A program made the translations under genes and the position numbers. A DNA stretch of 53,213 nucleotides from Burkholderia sp. Ac-20379 (GTDB lineage: Bacteria; Pseudomonadota; Gammaproteobacteria; Burkholderiales; Burkholderiaceae): NCBI RefSeq assembly GCF_017104645.1, contig NZ_JAAGPF010000010.1:1-53213 (forward strand), written 5' to 3'. This document shows, piece after piece, positions 25,560 to 35,225 of the stretch. The notes under the pieces are model-generated. The model had not been told where the DNA came from. It searched no databases and saw only the letters and a program-made list of their open reading frames with translations. Numbering within the stretch: the stretch's first letter is position 1; every line of letters starts with the position of its first letter.

Positions 25560-26519
25560 TCACGACGTGCCGTTCGCCCCGCCCCCCTGCTGCGCCATCC
25601 CCGTCACCCACCGCTCGAACGCCGCCACCGCCTCGTCCCCGGCGCGCTCCTCGTTCACCATCAACGTGAAATCCGGCGCGAGCCACACCGGCCCGGCGAT
25701 CGGGCACACCAGCCGGCCGGCCGCGAGATCGCGCTCGATCAGCGGCAGCGACGCGAGCGCCACGCCCAGCCCCTCCTGCGCGGCGGCCAGTTGCAGATAG
25801 ACGTGATCGAATTCCACCTGCCGCGCCGGCTGCAGCCCGGCCGCACCCGCCTCCTTGAGCCAGCGCGACCACGCCGTGCGCGTGCTCGACGAATGCAGCA
25901 GCGTGTGATGACGCAGATCGGCGACGCCCTGGATCGGCTTGTGCCGCAGCAGCGCGGGGCTGCACGCCGGAATGCGCGCGTCGGCCATCAGCACGCGCGA
26001 GGTGGCACCCGCGCCGGGCTCCGGGCCGGAGCGCACGCCGATGTCGAACGCGTCGCCGATATAGCGCAGCTTGCGCGAGGTGGTGGTCACGCGCACGTCG
26101 ATTTCCGGGTAGCGCGTGTGGAAATCGCCCAAGCGCGGCAGCAGCCAGCACAGCGCGAAGCTGGCCAGCACGTTGACGCGCACCACGCCCGACACGCGCC
26201 GCGGCACCTGATCGTGGCGCAGCCGCGCCGCGCCGAACGCGAGCCGCTCGAACGCGCCGCTGACGTCGCCGAGCAGCGCCGCGCCGTCGTCGGTCAGCAC
26301 CACGCCGCGCGCGCGGCGCTCGAACAGCGGCACGCCGAACCAATCCTCCAGCAAGCGGATCTGCTTGCCGACGGCCCAGTGCGTGACATGCAGCGCGTCG
26401 GCCGCGGCGGCGAAGCTGCCGAGCCGCGCCACCGCCTCGAAATGGCGCAGCGCGTTGAGCGGCGGCAGCGCGTCGCGCTCCGCGCCGTGCCCAGGGCCGA
26501 TCGGTGCATTGATGCTCAT
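25560..26519 (-). CDS. LysR-family transcriptional regulator (GcvA-like)
   Basis: A 319-residue LysR regulator. The helix-turn-helix lies at about residues 19-78 (LNALRHFEAVARLGSFAAAA, then HVTHWAVGKQIRLLED, where Trp replaces the usual Ser in QSAVSRQI). The effector domain has FALCWLLPRLGDFHTRYPEI and the GcvA-type AAAQEGLGVALASLPLIERD. ATG at 26519. It is divergent from the MFS exporter at 26688, with a 168-base region between them, so that transporter is its probable target. Confidence 0.88.
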   Translation of the reverse strand: MSINAPIGPGHGAERDALPPLNALRHFEAVARLGSFAAAADALHVTHWAVGKQIRLLEDWFGVPLFERRARGVVLTDDGAALLGDVSGAFERLAFGAARLRHDQVPRRVSGVVRVNVLASFALCWLLPRLGDFHTRYPEIDVRVTTTSRKLRYIGDAFDIGVRSGPEPGAGATSRVLMADARIPACSPALLRHKPIQGVADLRHHTLLHSSSTRTAWSRWLKEAGAAGLQPARQVEFDHVYLQLAAAQEGLGVALASLPLIERDLAAGRLVCPIAGPVWLAPDFTLMVNEERAGDEAVAAFERWVTGMAQQGGGANGTS

Positions 26520-26687
26520 GACGTGACTTTTATTCCCGTGAAGCCCGATATTACGTCAATTGAGCGGCGCGCCGCCGCGCCCTAGAATTTCCCTCGAATC
26601 GCCTTGTGGCGCGGGCCAACCCGCGTTTCGATCCGGTTCCTCCACCGCCTCGCGTGCCCCAACCGCCCGTCACCCGCGAAACCGCTC

Positions 26688-27947
26688 ATGCGTTCCAGAC
26701 TGTCCGCCGTGCTGTCGTCGTTGTCCCCCGCCCGCTCGCCCGAGCCGGCCGCGTCGCCGCGGCGCGTGCTGTGGCTGTCCTGCGTGGCGCACGCGCTGCA
26801 CGACGGCTACACGGACATGATCTACGTGCTGCTGCCCGTCTGGCAGGCCGATTTCGGCCTCGGCTACGGCGCGCTGGCGATGCTGCGCGGCATCTACGCG
26901 GGCACCATGGCGAGCCTGCAACTGCCGGCCGGGCGCGTGGCGCAACGCTTCGGCGCGCGCGCCACGCTGGTGGGCGGCACGCTGCTGGCCTCGCTCGGCT
27001 ACGCGTGCGCCGGGCTGTCGGGCAGCCTGCTCGGCCTGTGCGTGGCGCTGGCGATCTCGGGCAGCGGCTCGAGCACGCAGCATCCGCTCGCCTCGGGCGC
27101 GGTGTCGCGCGCCTACGGCCGCGACGCGCGCGGCCCGCTCAGCGTCTACAACTTCGCCGGCGATCTCGGCAAATCGGCGCTGCCCGCGGCCATTGCGCTG
27201 CTGATCACGCTGATGCCGTGGCGGCACGCGCTGTGGCTGATGTCGGTGCTCGGCGGCGTGGTGGCGCTCGGCCTCGCGATGTGGCTGCCGAACCTCGCGC
27301 GCTCGGCGGCGGCCAGCGCCGACGCCAAGGCATCCGAAGCATCGGCCTCGCCCGCTCGGGCGGCCCACGGTGCGCGCGCGCTGCGCTACGGGTTCTGGCT
27401 GCTGTTCTCGATCGGCGTGTTCGACACCGCCGTGCGGATGGGCGTGCTGACCTTCCTGCCGTTCCTGATGAAGGCCAAGGGCGCGTCGGGGCCGCAGGTC
27501 GGCACGGCGCTCGCGCTGGTGTTCATCGGCGGCGCGGCGGGCAAGTTCGCGTGCGGCTGGATCGGCGCGCGGATGGGCGTATGCGGCACGGTGCTGGCCA
27601 CCGAAAGCGCGACGGCCGCCTGCATCGTCGCGGTGATGTTCGCGCCGCTTGGGCCCACCTGGGTGCTGCTGCCGCTGCTCGGCACGATGCTGAACGGCAC
27701 GTCGTCGGTGCTGTACGGCACGGTGCCGGAACTATCGCCGGCCGACGGCACCGAGCGCGCGTTCGCGCTGTTCTATACCGGCGCGATCGCGGCCGGAGCC
27801 ATCGCGCCGGTGCTGTACGGCGTGCTGGGCGACCGGATCGGCGTGACGGGCGCCACCGTGGCGACAGCGCTGACGGCCATCGCGATCCTGCCGATGGCGC
27901 TGTTGCTGCGTGGCTATCTGACACCGGACAAAACGTCGCAGGCCTGA
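26688..27947 (+). CDS. MFS transporter, fosmidomycin-resistance (Fsr)-like
   Basis: A 419-residue protein with about 12 membrane segments. The first helix region, VAHALHDGYTDMIYVLLPVW, matches the HALxDxYTDxxYVLLP start of the Fsr group of MFS drug exporters, and later GSGSSTQHPLASGAVSRAYG is also Fsr-like. I chose ATG 26688; the frame is open to GTG 26604, but the extra residues add nothing family-like. Likely role: efflux of a small toxic compound across the inner membrane, controlled by the divergent LysR. The natural substrate is unknown. Confidence 0.85.
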   Translation: MRSRLSAVLSSLSPARSPEPAASPRRVLWLSCVAHALHDGYTDMIYVLLPVWQADFGLGYGALAMLRGIYAGTMASLQLPAGRVAQRFGARATLVGGTLLASLGYACAGLSGSLLGLCVALAISGSGSSTQHPLASGAVSRAYGRDARGPLSVYNFAGDLGKSALPAAIALLITLMPWRHALWLMSVLGGVVALGLAMWLPNLARSAAASADAKASEASASPARAAHGARALRYGFWLLFSIGVFDTAVRMGVLTFLPFLMKAKGASGPQVGTALALVFIGGAAGKFACGWIGARMGVCGTVLATESATAACIVAVMFAPLGPTWVLLPLLGTMLNGTSSVLYGTVPELSPADGTERAFALFYTGAIAAGAIAPVLYGVLGDRIGVTGATVATALTAIAILPMALLLRGYLTPDKTSQA

Positions 27948-28305
27948 GCGCACAGCGCGTTTCCGTTCCACGCGCCCGGTGCGGCGCGCCCCCTCCCGCC
28001 TATGTCCCGGCACCGCGGCGATCTCCCGCTTCGGCCCGCCCATCAAGCCTCTCCGGCCGATTCGCCAGCTTGCCGCGCCGTCGTCGTGCTTCACGCGATC
28101 GCATGGCCACCGCGCATTCCATCAGAAAACCTGATAGCTCGAATAAGCAATATTCGCTTTGTCGAAGATATTCGCTCCGGCATAGTCGAATCGCGCAGGC
28201 AGCCCCGCCGGCCGGTTCGTGATCCTGACCAACCGGCCTCGCCAGGCCGCCGTGCGCGCCGCGCCGAACCTTCGGTTTCCGAACCTTCGACCATTCGCCA
28301 CGACC
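27948..28305. other. Intergenic region, no gene seen (358 bp)
   Basis: No frame here looks like a real gene. An AT-richer patch at 28120-28185 holds two copies of ATATTCGCT (28150-28158 and 28168-28176) and several TCGAA/TTCGA motifs. It is the likely promoter and regulator-binding region of the DUF3422 gene. Confidence 0.5.
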
Positions 28306-29670
28306 ATGGATCATCCGCTCCGCGCGGCGCTTGCCGCCGAACTGCATGCCCGGCCATTCCTGCGCGTGACGAGGGCCGTCACGCTGACGCACTTCGCGGT
28401 TTACAGCGATGCGGACCCGGCCCTGCACGAAACCCTGCTCCACACGCTGTGCGCGGCGGCCGGTCTGCCCGCGCCGCCCGAGGGCGCAACCCATCACGCC
28501 GCCGACAGCACGCTCGGCTGGCAGTTGAAGTGGGAGCGCCACACCGAGTTCTCCACGTTCACGTTCCTCGCGCCGCGCGACGACACGCAGTATTTCGACG
28601 ACCTCGCCACGCGCCGCATCCCCGCTGGCTGGTTCGCCCAATTGGCCGGCGTGCGCTTCGTGGCGGCGCGGCTCGAACTGTTGTCGGGCAGCGCGGCGCA
28701 GGCCGCGCGCGCCTCGGTGCGCGACTGGATCGACGGCCCGGTGCTGACCGGCAGCAACGTGCTCGGCAGCGGCAGCGTGTTCTGCGACTGGACGGTGCGC
28801 GACGACGGCTTCATGCGCTTCCTCGTGATCGACGACGATTTCCGCGAGGAACAGGGCGGCCGGCTGCTGCAACGGCTCTACGAGATCGAGACGTATCGCA
28901 TGATGGCGCTGCTCGCGTTCCCGGCGGCCCGCGCGCTGGGCCGCGAACTCGACGGCATCCACGCGTCGCTGCAGGCGCTGGTGGGCAGCATGGACGGCCG
29001 GCTCGCGGCCGGCGACGACGCCGATCTGCTGATGAAGCTGACCCACCTCGCCGCGCGCGTCGAGCATCTGGCCGAGGTCAGCGGGCGCTTCAGCGCGTCG
29101 CGCGCCTATGAAAAGCTGGTGCTCGCGCGTATTCACGAACTGCGCGAGGAGCGTATCGAGGGCGTGCCCACCATCTCCGAATTCATGGAGCGCCGGTTCG
29201 CGCCGGCCATGGAAACCTGCCGCAGCGTGTGGTCGCGCCACGAGCAGATCGCCGCGCGCATCGCGCGCGCCGTGGACCTGCTGCGCACACGCGTGAATCT
29301 CGCGCAGGAGCGCGACGTCACGCGTCTGCTCGAAGGCATGGAGCGCACCTCGCGCAACCAGTTGCATCTGCAGCACGCGGTGGAAGGCCTCTCCGTGGCG
29401 GCCATTTCGTACTACGTGCTGTCGCTGGCGGCCACCGCCTTCAAGGCGCTGCACGTGATGAACCTGCCGATCGACCCCGAACTCGCCGAAGGCCTGCTGA
29501 TCGGCCCGGTGGTGCTCGCGGTGGTGGCGATCACGCGGCGCACGCGCGCGCGGATCCGCGCCGCCGACGCAGCCCACGGCGGCCACGATGCCCATGCCGC
29601 GCCGGGCGCGCGCCGCTCCGCAGGCGGCCAGCCGCTGCACGCGGTGCGGCAGCCCACGCCCAGCGCCTGA
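28306..29670 (+). CDS. DUF3422-family membrane protein
   Basis: A 454-residue protein that begins with the DUF3422 hallmark MDHPLRAALAAELHARPF and contains FSTFTFLAPR and the long helical EGMERTSRNQLHLQHAVEGL. Two hydrophobic segments lie near the C-terminus (about 363-383 and 396-410), followed by a basic/Gly-rich tail, so most of the protein should face the cytosol and be anchored at its end. The family is widespread in proteobacteria and has no established function. ATG 28306 was chosen because the family motif starts there, although the frame extends to 28219. Confidence 0.85.
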   Translation: MDHPLRAALAAELHARPFLRVTRAVTLTHFAVYSDADPALHETLLHTLCAAAGLPAPPEGATHHAADSTLGWQLKWERHTEFSTFTFLAPRDDTQYFDDLATRRIPAGWFAQLAGVRFVAARLELLSGSAAQAARASVRDWIDGPVLTGSNVLGSGSVFCDWTVRDDGFMRFLVIDDDFREEQGGRLLQRLYEIETYRMMALLAFPAARALGRELDGIHASLQALVGSMDGRLAAGDDADLLMKLTHLAARVEHLAEVSGRFSASRAYEKLVLARIHELREERIEGVPTISEFMERRFAPAMETCRSVWSRHEQIAARIARAVDLLRTRVNLAQERDVTRLLEGMERTSRNQLHLQHAVEGLSVAAISYYVLSLAATAFKALHVMNLPIDPELAEGLLIGPVVLAVVAITRRTRARIRAADAAHGGHDAHAAPGARRSAGGQPLHAVRQPTPSA

Positions 29671-29719
29671 TGCTCAGGATTCCCATCGACTTACCTACCT
29701 TCCACTTCACCGAACGATC

Positions 29720-29890
29720 ATGAACGCCATCAACGAAGCTGCCCCCGTCGCCCCGTCCACCGCCGCACGCACGCCGGCCCAGGCCGTCACGCCGTATCGC
29801 GCCGTGCTGCAACACCCCACCTCGGCGCTCGCCGGCCACGCGGGCGATCACCCCGACGTCGGCACCAGCGCGATCCTCGGCTACAACTGA
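29720..29890 (+). CDS. Small hypothetical protein (56 aa)
   Basis: A 56-residue, Ala/Pro-rich, soluble peptide beginning MNAINEAAPVAPSTAA and ending DVGTSAILGYN. It starts 49 bases after the DUF3422 stop and may be in the same transcript. No signal peptide, Cys or membrane segment is present, and no family is recognised. A strong hairpin follows within 30 bases, which supports a real 3' end here. Moderate doubt remains because of its size. Confidence 0.45.
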   Translation: MNAINEAAPVAPSTAARTPAQAVTPYRAVLQHPTSALAGHAGDHPDVGTSAILGYN

Positions 29891-29915
29891 TCGCCTCGCG
29901 CGCGGGCCGTGCAAG

Positions 29916-29956
29916 CGCAACGGGCGCCGGTGTCGTCGACACGGGCGCCCGTTGCG
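29916..29956. terminator. Bidirectional terminator-like hairpin
   Basis: CGCAACGGGCGCC-G-GTGTCG pairs with CGACAC-G-GGCGCCCGTTGCG, a roughly 20-bp stem with one mismatch and a one-base loop. It lies between the small ORF (plus) and the stop of the MFS gene (minus). No T tract follows on either side, so efficiency is uncertain. Confidence 0.55.
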
Positions 29957-29994
29957 AAGCGTGCCGCTCGGGCGCGCGTAGGAAATGACGCCAC

Positions 29995-31272
29995 TCAGGC
30001 CGGCGTCGGCTCCGGCTGATTGTCGCGGCCGCTGACGAACGCGGCCAGGATCAGCGTGCCGACCAGGCCAACCGTGCCGGCCAGCACGAACGCGCTCAGA
30101 AAGCTGCCGGTACGGTCGATCAGCACGCCGGTGATGGCCGGCCCCACAATGCCCGAGCAGTTCGCGAGGCCATGCATGAAGCCGCTCGCGGTGCCCACCT
30201 GGTGGCGCGGCACGCTGTCCTGGATGATCGCCCAGTAAGCCGGGCCGGCCAGCATCAGCAGCCCGATCGCCACCGTCATCACGGCCACCGCCGCGGCGCT
30301 GTCGTCCACCAGCCCGGTCAGCGCCGTGCACGAGGCCGCGATCAGCAGCGAGGTGACCAGCACCACCTTGCGCGAGAACATCCGGCGGCCGGTGCGGCGG
30401 TAGATGGCGTCGACGATGAAGCCGCCCGAGAAGAAACCGATCGCGCCGGTGATCCACGGCAGCGAGCTGACGAGGCTCATGTCCTTCAGGCTGATCCCCT
30501 TCGCATCGACCAGATAGCTCGGGAACCAGGTGATGAAGAAGAACAGGATGTAGTTGTAGCAGAACAGCGAAATGCCGGTGGTCACCACCGCGCGGTTCGT
30601 GATCACCTCGCGGATCGACACGCGCTTGCCGCTCGGCGCGGGCGCGGCGTCCTGGCCGGCCTCGATGTGGGCCAGCTCGTCGCGGCTCACGCGCGGATGC
30701 AGCGCGGGCGTCTCGGTCGCGACGCGCCGCCATGCGATCACCCACAGCAACCCCAGCACCGCCATCACGACGAACGCCGCGCGCCAGCCGAACGACAGCG
30801 CGAGGAAGCCGACGATCGGCCCCGCCAGCGCGCCGCCGATCGGGCCGCCAGACTGGCCGATGCCGGCCGCCGTCGCGCGCTCGCCGAGCGGGAACCACGT
30901 ATTGACGACCTTGTTCGCGGTGGCCGCGTTCGGCCCCTCACCCGCGCCGAACGCGATCCGCACCGCCAGCATCGACCAGAAGCCCGACACCAGCGCGGTC
31001 AGCCCGCAGGCCAGCGACCAGAACGTCATCGACACGCCGAGCACGCGGCGGCCGCCGAAACGGTCGGAGAAATACCCGCCGAGGAAGTTGAACAGCGCAT
31101 AGCCGACCGAGAACGCGCCGAAGATGATGCCCTTCTCGCTCGCGCTCAGGTGAAAGTCGCGCGAGATGAACGGCATGGCGATCGACAGCGCCGAGCGGTC
31201 GATGTAGTTGATGACGGTGGCGAGCAGCAGCATCGTCAGGATCGTGGTCCGGTATTGGCCGCGAAATTTCAT
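29995..31272 (-). CDS. MFS transporter, anion:cation symporter (ACS) family
   Basis: A 425-residue, 12-helix transporter. The ACS-type start is LLLATVINYIDRSALSIAMP, followed by FSVGYALFNFLGGYFSDRFG and GAGEGPNAATANKVVNTWFP, close to hexuronate/galactonate/glucarate symporters. It would import a sugar acid or similar organic anion with protons. ATG 31272. It follows a porin gene on the same strand (61 bases), and an SDR and LysR lie further upstream, making an uptake-plus-oxidation group. Confidence 0.87.
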   Translation of the reverse strand: MKFRGQYRTTILTMLLLATVINYIDRSALSIAMPFISRDFHLSASEKGIIFGAFSVGYALFNFLGGYFSDRFGGRRVLGVSMTFWSLACGLTALVSGFWSMLAVRIAFGAGEGPNAATANKVVNTWFPLGERATAAGIGQSGGPIGGALAGPIVGFLALSFGWRAAFVVMAVLGLLWVIAWRRVATETPALHPRVSRDELAHIEAGQDAAPAPSGKRVSIREVITNRAVVTTGISLFCYNYILFFFITWFPSYLVDAKGISLKDMSLVSSLPWITGAIGFFSGGFIVDAIYRRTGRRMFSRKVVLVTSLLIAASCTALTGLVDDSAAAVAVMTVAIGLLMLAGPAYWAIIQDSVPRHQVGTASGFMHGLANCSGIVGPAITGVLIDRTGSFLSAFVLAGTVGLVGTLILAAFVSGRDNQPEPTPA

Positions 31273-31333
31273 CGTGTGTCTCCTTGAAGCGGGGCAACGG
31301 CGGATGCGCCCGGCGCAGGCCGGGCGCATCCGG

Positions 31334-32497
31334 TCAGAACTTGTGACGCATGCCGAGCACGACGCCGAGCTGGCGGTTCGACGCCGACGGCGACAGCGCC
31401 CACATCTGCGCCACGGCCGCCTGCCCCGTCGAATCCTTGCCCGACGCCTGCTGCGCCATGACGAGCGCGTACACGTCGGTGCGCGGCGACAGGTAGTAGT
31501 CGAGCGACACGTCGGCCTCGTGATACGTGACGCGGCCGATGTCGCCGCCCGCCACCGGCGCGCCGTGGATGTACTGATACGACGCGCCGAACTTCAGCGA
31601 CGGCGTGATCGCGTAGCCGAGCGCCAGCTCGGCCGTGTTGAACGCCGCGGTGCCGCGATAGCCCTGCGGGTTCAGCGACGTCAGCGCGCCGAGGCCCGAG
31701 AAGCGCACGTTGGTGTAGGTCGCGGCCACGCTCAGCGCGCCGATCTTGTACGACGCGGTGGCGCCGAGCGTTTCGAGCGTCTGCGCCGAGGCGTAGCCCG
31801 AGAAGATCCGGTATGCCGACATGTTGCTGGCGGTGGTGCTCGACGACGGGTTGTTGCCGTAGTACGAGAAGTTCGGATCGCGTGCGTTGACGTAGCCCAC
31901 GCCGAGGAACAGCGGCCCGTTCGCGTACGATGCGCCGAGCGACCACGCGCGATTGCGATCGAAGCTGCCCGCCACGCCGCCCGTGCTGAACAGGCCGCCG
32001 AACTTGAAGCCGCCGTAGCTGACGCTCGCGAACTTCACCGCGTTGTTGATGCGGTAGTCGTTGCCGAGGTTGTCGAATTCGGCGGGGTGGTTGATCAGCA
32101 GCGCGGTGCCGGAGCGGCCCGGTTCGACGTAATCGACGATCGCGTCGTATTGGCGGCCGGCGGTGACCGTGCCGTACGGGCTGGCGATGCCCACGTAGGC
32201 CTGGCGGCCGAACATCGCGTTGCCCTGGCCCATCGCGCCGGTGGTCGACGAGAAGCCGCTTTCGAGGCGGAAGATCGCCTGATAGCCGCCGCCGAGATCC
32301 TCGGTGCCCGTGAGGCCCCAGCGGTTGCCCTGCATCCAGCCGTTCGACATCGCGTACTGGTGCGCGCCGCCGTTGTTGTTGGTGTAGAGCAGGTCGGTGT
32401 CGATCACGCCGTACAGCGTGACGCTGCTCTGGGCGTGAGCGGAAAACGGCACGGCGAGGGCGAGCATGCCGAGCAGCGTGAGGCGCGAATGGGTCAC
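31334..32497 (-). CDS. Gram-negative porin (general diffusion, Burkholderia type)
   Basis: A 387-residue outer-membrane trimeric porin. The signal peptide runs to AHA-Q22/23, and the mature protein starts SSVTLYGVIDTDLLY. Typical strands and the loop motif follow (GLTGTEDLGGGYQAIFRLES, FGRQAYVGIASPYGTVTAGR), ending in LGVVLGMRHKF with the C-terminal Phe needed for membrane insertion. The frame is open upstream; GTG 32497 is chosen because AGGAG lies about 9 bases before it and the signal peptide starts there. It probably admits the substrate of the ACS transporter encoded next. Confidence 0.9.
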   Translation of the reverse strand: MTHSRLTLLGMLALAVPFSAHAQSSVTLYGVIDTDLLYTNNNGGAHQYAMSNGWMQGNRWGLTGTEDLGGGYQAIFRLESGFSSTTGAMGQGNAMFGRQAYVGIASPYGTVTAGRQYDAIVDYVEPGRSGTALLINHPAEFDNLGNDYRINNAVKFASVSYGGFKFGGLFSTGGVAGSFDRNRAWSLGASYANGPLFLGVGYVNARDPNFSYYGNNPSSSTTASNMSAYRIFSGYASAQTLETLGATASYKIGALSVAATYTNVRFSGLGALTSLNPQGYRGTAAFNTAELALGYAITPSLKFGASYQYIHGAPVAGGDIGRVTYHEADVSLDYYLSPRTDVYALVMAQQASGKDSTGQAAVAQMWALSPSASNRQLGVVLGMRHKF

Positions 32498-32947
32498 TGC
32501 GAGTCTCCTGTTTTTCTTTCGTATCACTAATCGATCTGCCTGTCGGCCGGCCCTTCGATGCGCGGCGGCGCGGGTGGCGACGGCATGCTGCGGGCAACGG
32601 ATGCCGCAGCGGCGGCGCATCGTGCCGCGCGCCGGACATGCGTTGGCAGGACGAATCCTAGAGGGATTGATACGGGCGGGACATTCGCCGTTGGCGGAAA
32701 CAGGGCAGCCGGTTCCAACGGATGGTACTTGGCCGCCGCGCGCGGTTTCGGGCGGGGACGAACGCGCGGGCGGGATCCGGGTCAACCCGGAACGGGGCGC
32801 GGCAACAGGCGGGAAACCACGCAACGGCGCGGCAATCGTCGGGCGAAAGCGGGTGGCGCGCGGGCGCGTCGGCGTGCGCCCGATGCTTGCCGGCGCAACG
32901 GATGAAGGCGCGAACGACGGCGCGCATCGAGCGCGCCGCCACGTGCG
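32498..32947. other. Intergenic region, no gene seen (450 bp)
   Basis: Very GC-rich, with frames on both strands that are only low-complexity Arg/Ala/Gly. It lies upstream of the porin and downstream of the SDR stop, so it should hold the porin promoter near 32500-32560, where an AT-richer patch occurs (TTTTTCTTTCGTATCACTAA, 32511-32530). Confidence 0.5.
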
Positions 32948-33697
32948 TCAGTGAATCAGCATGCCGCCGTTCACGTCGAGCGTGACGCCCGTCAGATAGC
33001 TCGACAGGTCGCTGATCAGATACAGGCACGCGTTGGCCACGTCGGCCGCCTCGCCGAGGCGGCCGAGCGGAATGCCCTTGACGATGTCGGCGCGCATCGC
33101 GCCGGTCAGCTTGTCGCCGGTGATGTCGGTCTGGATCAGGCCCGGCGCGATCGCATTGACGCGAATCCGGTCGCCGCCGAACTCGCGCGCCATCGCCTTG
33201 GCGAGCCCGAGCACGCCGGCCTTGGCCGCGCTGTAGTGCGGGCCGCCGAAGATGCCGCCGCCGCGCTGCGCCGACACCGACGACATGCACACGATGCTGC
33301 CGCCGCCCTGCGCCTGCATCGCCGGAATCACGGCCTGCGACATGTACAGCGAGCCGCGCAGGTTGACGCCGACGATCGCGTCGAAGCCGTCCGCCGAAAT
33401 CTCGAGCGTGCGCACCGGCTGCGTGATGCCCGCGTTGTTGACCAGCCCGTCGATGCGGCCGAACCGTTCGAGCGCGGCGCGCGCCGCCGCCAGGCAGGCG
33501 GCCTTGTCGGTCACGTCGCAGGCGAGGCCCAGATGCTCCGCGCCGAGATCGGCCGCGGCCGCCTGCGCGTCGTCGCGCCGCACATCGAGGATCGCCACGC
33601 GCGCGCCCTGCGCCGCCAGCGCGCGCGCCGTAGCCTTGCCGATGCCGCGCGGCGAAGCCGCGCCCGTCACGATGACCGCCTTGCCTGCGAGCAACAT
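32948..33697 (-). CDS. SDR-family oxidoreductase (FabG-like)
   Basis: A 249-residue SDR with VTGAASPRGIGKATA as the cofactor loop (the TGxxxGxG spacing is widened by insertion of Pro-Arg), NNAG, SSVSAQ containing the catalytic Ser, and YSAAK (YxxxK). The C-terminus is LTGVTLDVNGGMLIH. ATG 33697 has GGAG about 7 bases upstream. It could oxidise a sugar acid or hydroxy compound imported by the neighbouring porin and MFS transporter; the substrate is unknown. It lies 133 bases after the LysR gene on the same strand. Confidence 0.87.
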   Translation of the reverse strand: MLLAGKAVIVTGAASPRGIGKATARALAAQGARVAILDVRRDDAQAAAADLGAEHLGLACDVTDKAACLAAARAALERFGRIDGLVNNAGITQPVRTLEISADGFDAIVGVNLRGSLYMSQAVIPAMQAQGGGSIVCMSSVSAQRGGGIFGGPHYSAAKAGVLGLAKAMAREFGGDRIRVNAIAPGLIQTDITGDKLTGAMRADIVKGIPLGRLGEAADVANACLYLISDLSSYLTGVTLDVNGGMLIH

Positions 33698-33830
33698 CGC
33701 CTGTCTCCGGGTTGTGTTCGGAACGGCAGTGTCGCGCCGGCCGCGCGCCACATCAACGCGGTCCCGCTCAACATCGGCTGAGAAATTTTCAGGTCGGGCG
33801 CGAGGGGGCCGCAAGCCGCCTCGAATCGCC

Positions 33831-34730
33831 TCAGATGCCGCCCGCCGCGTGCTCGCGTTCGATCCAGGCCAGGAAGCGCGCCACGCGCGGCAGCTCGCCG
33901 TTCCGCGACGGGTAGGCCAGATGGTGCGCGCCCACCTCCACGCGGTGCGCCTCACCGAACACCGGCACCAGCAGCCCGTCGCGGATGCGCGCCGAGGCCA
34001 GCATCAGCGATTCGAGCGCGATGCCGAGGCCCAGCGCGGCCGCCTCCAGCGACATGTACGAGCGGTCGAACGAGAAATCGAACGTCTTCTGCTTGCCCGG
34101 CACGCCGGTGCGGGCGAACCACTGCTTCCATTGCAGCAGCGGCGATTCGGAATTGATCAGCCGGTGGCCGAGCAGATCGCCGGGCGCGGCAACCGGATGG
34201 CGCGCCAGATAGGCCGGCGAGGCCAGCGGCGCGATGGTTTCGGCGCGCAGCGTGCGCACTTCGAGGTTGTCCCAGTTGCCGTAGCCGTGGCGGATGTCGA
34301 TGTCGTAGAAGCCGTTCGAGAACGACACGTTCTCGTACGAGCAGGCCAGGTTGAGCTGGATGTCGCCGTTGGCCGCCTGGAACGACGCCAGCCGCGGCAG
34401 CAGCCACATCAGCCCGAAGCTCGGGCTCGAATGCACGCGCAGGATCTCCACGCCCTTGCCGCCTTTGTCGCCAGACGCGCGCTCGGTGGCGCGGCTCAGG
34501 TCGGCCAGCGAGCCGGTCACGTCGGCCAGGTATTGCTCGCCGGTGGGCGTCAGCACCATGCCGCGCCCCGAGCGGACGAACAGATCCTGGCCGATGGTCG
34601 CCTCGAGGTTGGCGATCTGGTGGCTGACGGCCGAGGGCGTCAGGCCCAACTCCTCGGCGGCGCGGTTCACGCTTTGGGTCCGGGCGACGCACTCGAAGGC
34701 GATGATGGATTTCAGCGGCGGGATGCGCAT
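33831..34730 (-). CDS. LysR-family transcriptional regulator
   Basis: A 299-residue regulator with the GcvA-like HTH (PPLKSIIAFECVARTQSVNR, then LGLTPSAVSHQIANLEATIG) and a LysR substrate domain (FGLMWLLPRLASFQ, LEAAALGLGIALESLMLA). The frame is open further upstream, but ATG 34730 gives the usual MRxPPLxxxxxFE start. It is upstream of, and in the same direction as, the SDR, porin and MFS genes and is the probable activator of that group. Confidence 0.87.
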   Translation of the reverse strand: MRIPPLKSIIAFECVARTQSVNRAAEELGLTPSAVSHQIANLEATIGQDLFVRSGRGMVLTPTGEQYLADVTGSLADLSRATERASGDKGGKGVEILRVHSSPSFGLMWLLPRLASFQAANGDIQLNLACSYENVSFSNGFYDIDIRHGYGNWDNLEVRTLRAETIAPLASPAYLARHPVAAPGDLLGHRLINSESPLLQWKQWFARTGVPGKQKTFDFSFDRSYMSLEAAALGLGIALESLMLASARIRDGLLVPVFGEAHRVEVGAHHLAYPSRNGELPRVARFLAWIEREHAAGGI

Positions 34731-34958
34731 CGTGACGAGGCCCGGTGGCGATCGAAGGACCCCGGCGGCGGCGCGGCGGCCGCGCTCCGGGAGGGCAATC
34801 GACATTATGCGAAGTTCGCCGGCCGGTGCGCAGTGCGGTGGTACAGGGAGGGAGCCCGCAACCTGCGATTGCATCTCCGCTTGACGTTGCTTGGACCTTG
34901 AGTAGCGCGACGCTTGAGAGCCCTGGATCTCCCAAAACCCACCCGGCGCCCCGGACTT

Positions 34959-35225
34959 TCACGTCGCGGCTTGTCTAAGGACCTCGATGCAGTCGAATAC
35001 GTCGGCGCACGCCATATCGCTGATTTCATGAACGCGCTTGCGAATCCGCTCATTCCTCAGCCTAATGAAAATGATTCCGTCGTGACGTTGCCCCATCAAT
35101 TGCCGTGCAAATTCATAGCGAGCGCCAGCCACTACCACCAGCCGGTTCATGCTAAACCTCGCGCTGAGCGCCTTATTTATGCACATGCTGCCAGATTTCG
35201 CATTGCTCAAATCATACGAGTTCAT
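34959..35225 (-). CDS. Possible small protein (88 aa), doubtful
   Basis: From ATG 35225 the frame gives 88 residues, MNSYDLSNAKSGSMCINK and onward, with a mixed composition (MNRLVVVAGARYEFARQLMG, GIIFIRLRNERIRKRVHEIS) that looks more like protein than the surrounding shadows. It has no clear ribosome site or family. It lies at the start of an AT-richer islet shared with the lipoprotein at 35557. It may be a genuine accessory gene or chance. Confidence 0.3.
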   Translation of the reverse strand: MNSYDLSNAKSGSMCINKALSARFSMNRLVVVAGARYEFARQLMGQRHDGIIFIRLRNERIRKRVHEISDMACADVFDCIEVLRQAAT

